Below, in pieces: positions 60,185 to 64,000 of a stretch of 64,000 bases of DNA. Below the pieces are notes generated by a model. It was not told the DNA's origin. It made no database searches and saw only the letters and a list, made by a program, of their open reading frames with translations. The translations under genes were made by a program, and so were the position numbers. Origin of the DNA: Polytrichum commune (taxonomy: Eukaryota > Streptophyta > Polytrichopsida > Polytrichales > Polytrichaceae); contig OX485803.1 of the NCBI GenBank assembly GCA_950295325.1, positions 12,462,001 to 12,526,000 of the forward strand, read 5' to 3'. Numbering within the stretch: position 1 is the first letter of the stretch; each line of letters starts with the position of its first letter.

Positions 60185-63018
60185 CCATTCTTTTGCAATA
60201 ATCCAATTACAGCTTTGCATTTGAGTCGTGTGACCATGGAATACATTACGTTTGTCATGACATGGACCCCTTGTTTTGGCATGAGATAGGGCCAGGCACA
60301 TACTATCTAATTGGCCAAAACATATGCAGGTAATTTAAACTGGGCACCTCAGCTAAGGTGTTTCCCAAAAATGGTTTAAATGAAACAAATTTTGAATGGG
60401 GAGACACCAAACACACCACGTGACAAAAAGCACACACTAATTTTACATATTCCATAGGCAACTTACATTACATAAATACTACATTGACCTATGAAATACC
60501 CTTTGAAAAATATACAAGTCTATTGGTAGGACCATCTATTTGCACTCGGGGGGGGGGGCAGTGTGTTAAAAAGTTAAGGATATAGGTGCGAATAACCACT
60601 ATTTTATAGGGGGGTATTACTTTCAATTCTTTTTTTTTTCACATGCTATCATTATATAAATTTCTACTTTGGGTCAATAGAAAAATGGCTTGCATTACTT
60701 ATAATTTCAAATTACCTATTATTCCATACCCTATAGTACTTTAAAAATGTCCAGTGCCATTTTTGATACCCTATATTACTCTTAAGCCCAATTATAATTT
60801 TTTGCTCCCATGTTTTTAAAATACCCTATCATTTGTTCGCATGTATATTGCTACTCCAGCCAATGACTGCCCCCCCCCCCAAAGTATTTGCAGCACTTTG
60901 AGGGCTCCCTATTTCATATTTACATGTGCCGGAATGTAGTTTCCACATGGGATACAAGTGGGGGTTTGGCGAATGTGAGGGTGACACATGGCAACTTTTG
61001 AGGGGGGAATAATTATTTTGTGTCGGAATAGAGATTTCTCTACGGTAGTGTGCAAATTTTGAATCAACATACCATAAGGACAAATACATAAGGAGTCCAT
61101 AGCTATTTTTTAGATGTTATGAATTGCAGTTGAGAAGTACTAGAATTAACATTGTGACATGAATGCCTCCAAAATTACTATCACCTCGAGATTCCCAAAT
61201 TTGAAAGTGGTGTCACATGCTCATTGGGTTATTTCAAGTTGCTAGTGACATATTTAGATTGCTCATGTGTTGAAAATGGGTGCATTTGTTAAGGATGGAA
61301 GAAGGTGCCTAACAACTATAGGTGTTTCTTTGTACCCAAAGATGTGGTGATAATTAAAGAAAGATGGTGAACACGTGGTTGATACCTAAGGCATGTGGCA
61401 TCTTATGATGAGATTGGTTTAAGTGCGAAAACTTTATATCTAGACACAAGATTTGTTTATACTCAATAATGCATATGAAATTATCAAATGCATTGTCAAT
61501 ACATGCACATTCAAAATGATTATTTTGGGGAAGAAATCTAAGAGCATATCATGGCAACCCTAATTGTATTATAAATAAGTTTAATGTGAATGGTTATGAT
61601 TTGGGGTTAATACAAAATATTTGCATTGGATGAAGATATATATAAGATGTAACAAGGCTAGGTTATCAACTTAAATTTAATTCCATACTAATTGAAATGG
61701 TGTTCACATTCATTTAGGGTGTATTTTCAAACGGTGTTCACGTGAAAGCTCTCGCCATAATACAAATGAAGGACCACAACTACTAAGAACACAAACCAAA
61801 AACTACTCAAAGCATAATCTAATAACCACAAACAACTCTCACACAAATAAAGAGTCACAAACACAAATTGTACAAGCCAAGAGCCACAACCACCAAAAGC
61901 CTCAAGAGGATAGACGAAAGAGGAAGAGGAAAGTGTCACAACAACCTTTTATGAAGCCTCTTTTGCAAGTTGGTTGGATCAGAAGTGCTTAGTGCCGCCC
62001 TTATTGAGACTTAATGCATGTTACTTATGGGTAGCTAAAACATACAGATACAAAGTCAACAACCTATTAGTCTGGATTTAAGTCATAATAAAATAAGAGC
62101 CCTTAGACAAAGAGTTGTTTTACACCAAGTGATATTCTTAAAACCACATAAATAAACTCCATTTCACAAAGATGAAAGTCCATTACCTTGGGCTTAAAGA
62201 TAAGAATACACAAACTTTGCAAATCCCAAACCCAAGCGGACTAAGACAAACATGTTTTATTTGGAAACTTTGTCTCTACACCCACTTCTCATACAACATG
62301 AAATACATAATTAGTGCAAGATAATTAGCATATCCAAATCATGCATGTATTCATTTGCCTCATAATTTTCAAAGCTTGTATGAATATCTTATTTAATATC
62401 CATATAAGTCCCCCCCCCCCCCCAAAATATGTTCACTATCAAGCCTAGAATGGTTATTATAATTTGAGAAACATAATCCAATCTTGTTTAAACAAATATT
62501 TTTGGTGTCCATTCTTAGATGCACAACTAACCAAACCCCATTCAAATATAGGTCAAGATTTTTTCCATGTTGGATTCAGGCATATCTGCCTTAGTCAGAA
62601 AGCTTCATGGAAAGTAGTCCAGGATTAAGCATGACAGTCCTAATCTCAAGCAAAAGCAGTTCTTAACAAATAAATGTTTGAAGCTGCCACAGCTACTGAG
62701 GTATTCCAGACAAGATGAGAAAAGAATCAATTCAGTCAGGTTAAGAGAAAACCTTTTTGCATGGAGCAACAAATTGCCTGCCAGAGAATATATATAAAAT
62801 ATTACACCAACGCTGTCAATTTGATAGGGCGTTTTTGTGGACTCTCATTCAAGAGTAGAAAGTTGATATGAGGATGTTACACTAGAATACATGTTACTAT
62901 GAATAAATATGGGGTTGCTGAATTGACCCATCTATTCTAGAAGCTAGAATGAAATACTAATGCATTGCAAGTTGATAGGGGCCTCACATGAATTTTCTAT
63001 CTTAATTCTCTTGTAATG
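60185..63018. other. Intergenic; poly(G)/poly(C) runs and a dispersed repeat copy
   Basis: Contains a G run (60549-60557), a C run (60871-60880), and a copy of the poly(C) dispersed repeat (about 62380-62570, C run 62410-62422). No gene seen; the last part may hold the 3' UTR of the gene that follows on the minus strand. Confidence 0.5.
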
Positions 63019-63198
63019 CTATCTTGGTAAGCTTCCAGAAAATGAACCCAATTTTCTTCTTGCAGGTATTGAAGGTGCATTAGGCTTAAGAGGAAGGGGT
63101 GTTGATCCCACCAAAAGCTGAGCTGGCAGCAGTATAGGTCCTCCTTTGTCAACCGCCTTTGTAAGCTTTCTAGTACTCCTTGGCGGCTTTCTCTTTGC
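63019..63198 (-). CDS. Last exon of a basic nuclear-type protein, partial gene
   Basis: On the minus strand an acceptor TTGTGCTTGTAG precedes an exon that opens AKRKPPRSTRKLTKA and reads on through LLPAQLLVGSTPLPLKPN and RRKLGSFSGSLPR to a TAG at 63021-63019. The phase matches the upstream exon at 63780-63971 exactly (both boundaries fall between codons). The Lys/Arg-rich start looks like a nuclear localisation or DNA-binding tail. The protein is not recognised. Confidence 0.6.
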   Translation of the reverse strand, partial: AKRKPPRSTRKLTKAVDKGGPILLPAQLLVGSTPLPLKPNAPSIPARRKLGSFSGSLPR

Positions 63199-63439
63199 CT
63201 ACAAGCACAAACCCAAAGCCATATCTTCAGTGAGTAAAAATGAGCCTTCTGGGATGGAAAAAGGTTGTGGAGATTGACCTTTATAATAGGACCATATTTG
63301 GCATCAAGCACTGAGATAAGTGGGCCTAAAACAGACACTTTCAGCTCTGCATCCGCTTCTACTAGGATATTGAACACTTGATACGTATGAGATGCTTAGC
63401 ATTTCCAAATCAAGGCTGTAGTTATTTTCCTCAAGAATT

Positions 63440-63700
63440 TTGGAGCTCGTACAAATATCTCACTCATTATCAAAGTGAAGATTTCGTTCTTAAATGATCA
63501 TGTAGGTCCCCCCAATTATGTTGAATACTGCACCTAATATAATTAACAGATTTTGAGCACATAGTCCAATCTCTTTAATTCATATTTTTATTTTTATTTT
63601 GGGTGTTTATTCCTAGATCCATACACTGCTCAAATATAGCTGTCTGATTAAGATAAGTAATCAAATAAGGCCCACTTACCTTACCTGTTGGATTCATTGG
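63440..63700 (+). repeat. Dispersed poly(C)-type repeat, copy inside an intron
   Basis: AAATGATCATGTAGGTCCCC and CCAATTATGTTGAATACTG match the repeat at 48000-48270, here with only six C. It lies within the 581-base intron (63199-63779) between the two predicted exons. Confidence 0.65.
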
Positions 63701-63779
63701 AAACCAAAGGTTCAGAATTGCATTACTCTTGAAACTTCAAAACTTGTTTATTAGTGTTTGCTAGGAAAAGGGTGCTTAC

Positions 63780-63971
63780 AGGAGGTGTGCGGTCCATGGC
63801 CTCTTCTGTGGCCTTTCGTGGACGCTTCTTGGTCAACTTATTTTTAGGTGTTGGTTCGCTTACTCCACTATCATTTTCCTCTTCATCACCTGAAGTTTGA
63901 GCAGGAATTCCATCAATTGAGGTGTCCACTGCCTGCTCAAGTCGGTTTTCAAGGTTTGTTGCTCCAGACTC
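63780..63971 (-). CDS. Penultimate exon of a basic nuclear-type protein, partial gene
   Basis: Acceptor TTGTCACTGTAG and donor CCT/GTAAGC bound a 64-codon exon on the minus strand: ESGATNLENRLEQAVDTSID, then GIPAQTSGDEEENDSGV, then PKNKLTKKRPRKATEE and AMDRTPP. Acidic and basic blocks alternate, as in chromatin-associated or other nuclear proteins. The gene continues beyond the window end. Both splice sites and frame continuity with the last exon make this credible, but the family is not recognised. Confidence 0.65.
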
Positions 63972-64000
63972 CTACAGTGACAATAGAAGTGAATAACTGC

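Noticed and set aside
63199-63377. Extension of the last exon upstream (LVEADAELKVSVLGPLISVL frame)
   Set aside because: It reads through a good acceptor in a different frame from the exon that joins in phase with the upstream one.

Overview
The window is nuclear DNA of a land plant, from a transposon-rich, gene-poor and A+T-rich region. The evidence is GT-AG introns, plant-type telomeric heptamers (TTTAGGG), Stowaway, Tourist, hAT and Mutator-like elements, a plant L1, and one complete gene for a mitochondrially targeted protein. I cannot name the species. A Dualen/RandI-like LINE and a DD34E-type Tc1 relic are not what I would expect in a typical flowering plant, so a lycophyte, fern, bryophyte or gymnosperm is worth considering; this is inference.

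Layout. Bases 1-7090 are a 5'-truncated (by the window), mutated non-LTR retrotransposon on the + strand. It encodes in order a 2A-like ribosome-skipping motif, an AP-type endonuclease, a reverse transcriptase, RNase H with a zinc finger, and a C-terminal PD-(D/E)XK-like domain. This is the most unusual object here. Bases 7325-9500 are a dead Tc1/mariner element. Bases 11750-16569 are a dead L1 holding a Tourist-like MITE, which itself holds a solo LTR. Bases 17883-20225 are a Mutator-like element with 9-bp target duplications. Bases 20600-36400 hold many small MITEs, a SINE, a Stowaway, a large hairpin and a decayed protein-coding remnant. Bases 36898-39035 are a second solo LTR with a nested hAT MITE. 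Bases 40000-45300 hold an unidentified decayed minus-strand coding unit with a RING-like motif, split by a third solo LTR (42358-43876). Bases 46000-52300 hold tandem duplications, a compound hAT MITE and a 0.9-kb TIR element.

Genes. One intact single-exon gene lies at 56168-56629 (-), predicted to encode a mitochondrial single-pass membrane protein. Just downstream of it is an array of six ~175-bp repeats that keeps minus-strand coding similarity. The last two exons of a basic nuclear-type protein lie at 63971-63019 (-), and that gene continues beyond the window. Everything else that looks coding is transposon-derived or decayed. No rRNA, tRNA gene or CRISPR array was seen.

Most transposon boundaries rest on target-site duplications read directly from the sequence. 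Two insertions (the Tourist-like MITEs at 12379 and 59340) are also confirmed by a reconstructed or paralogous empty site.
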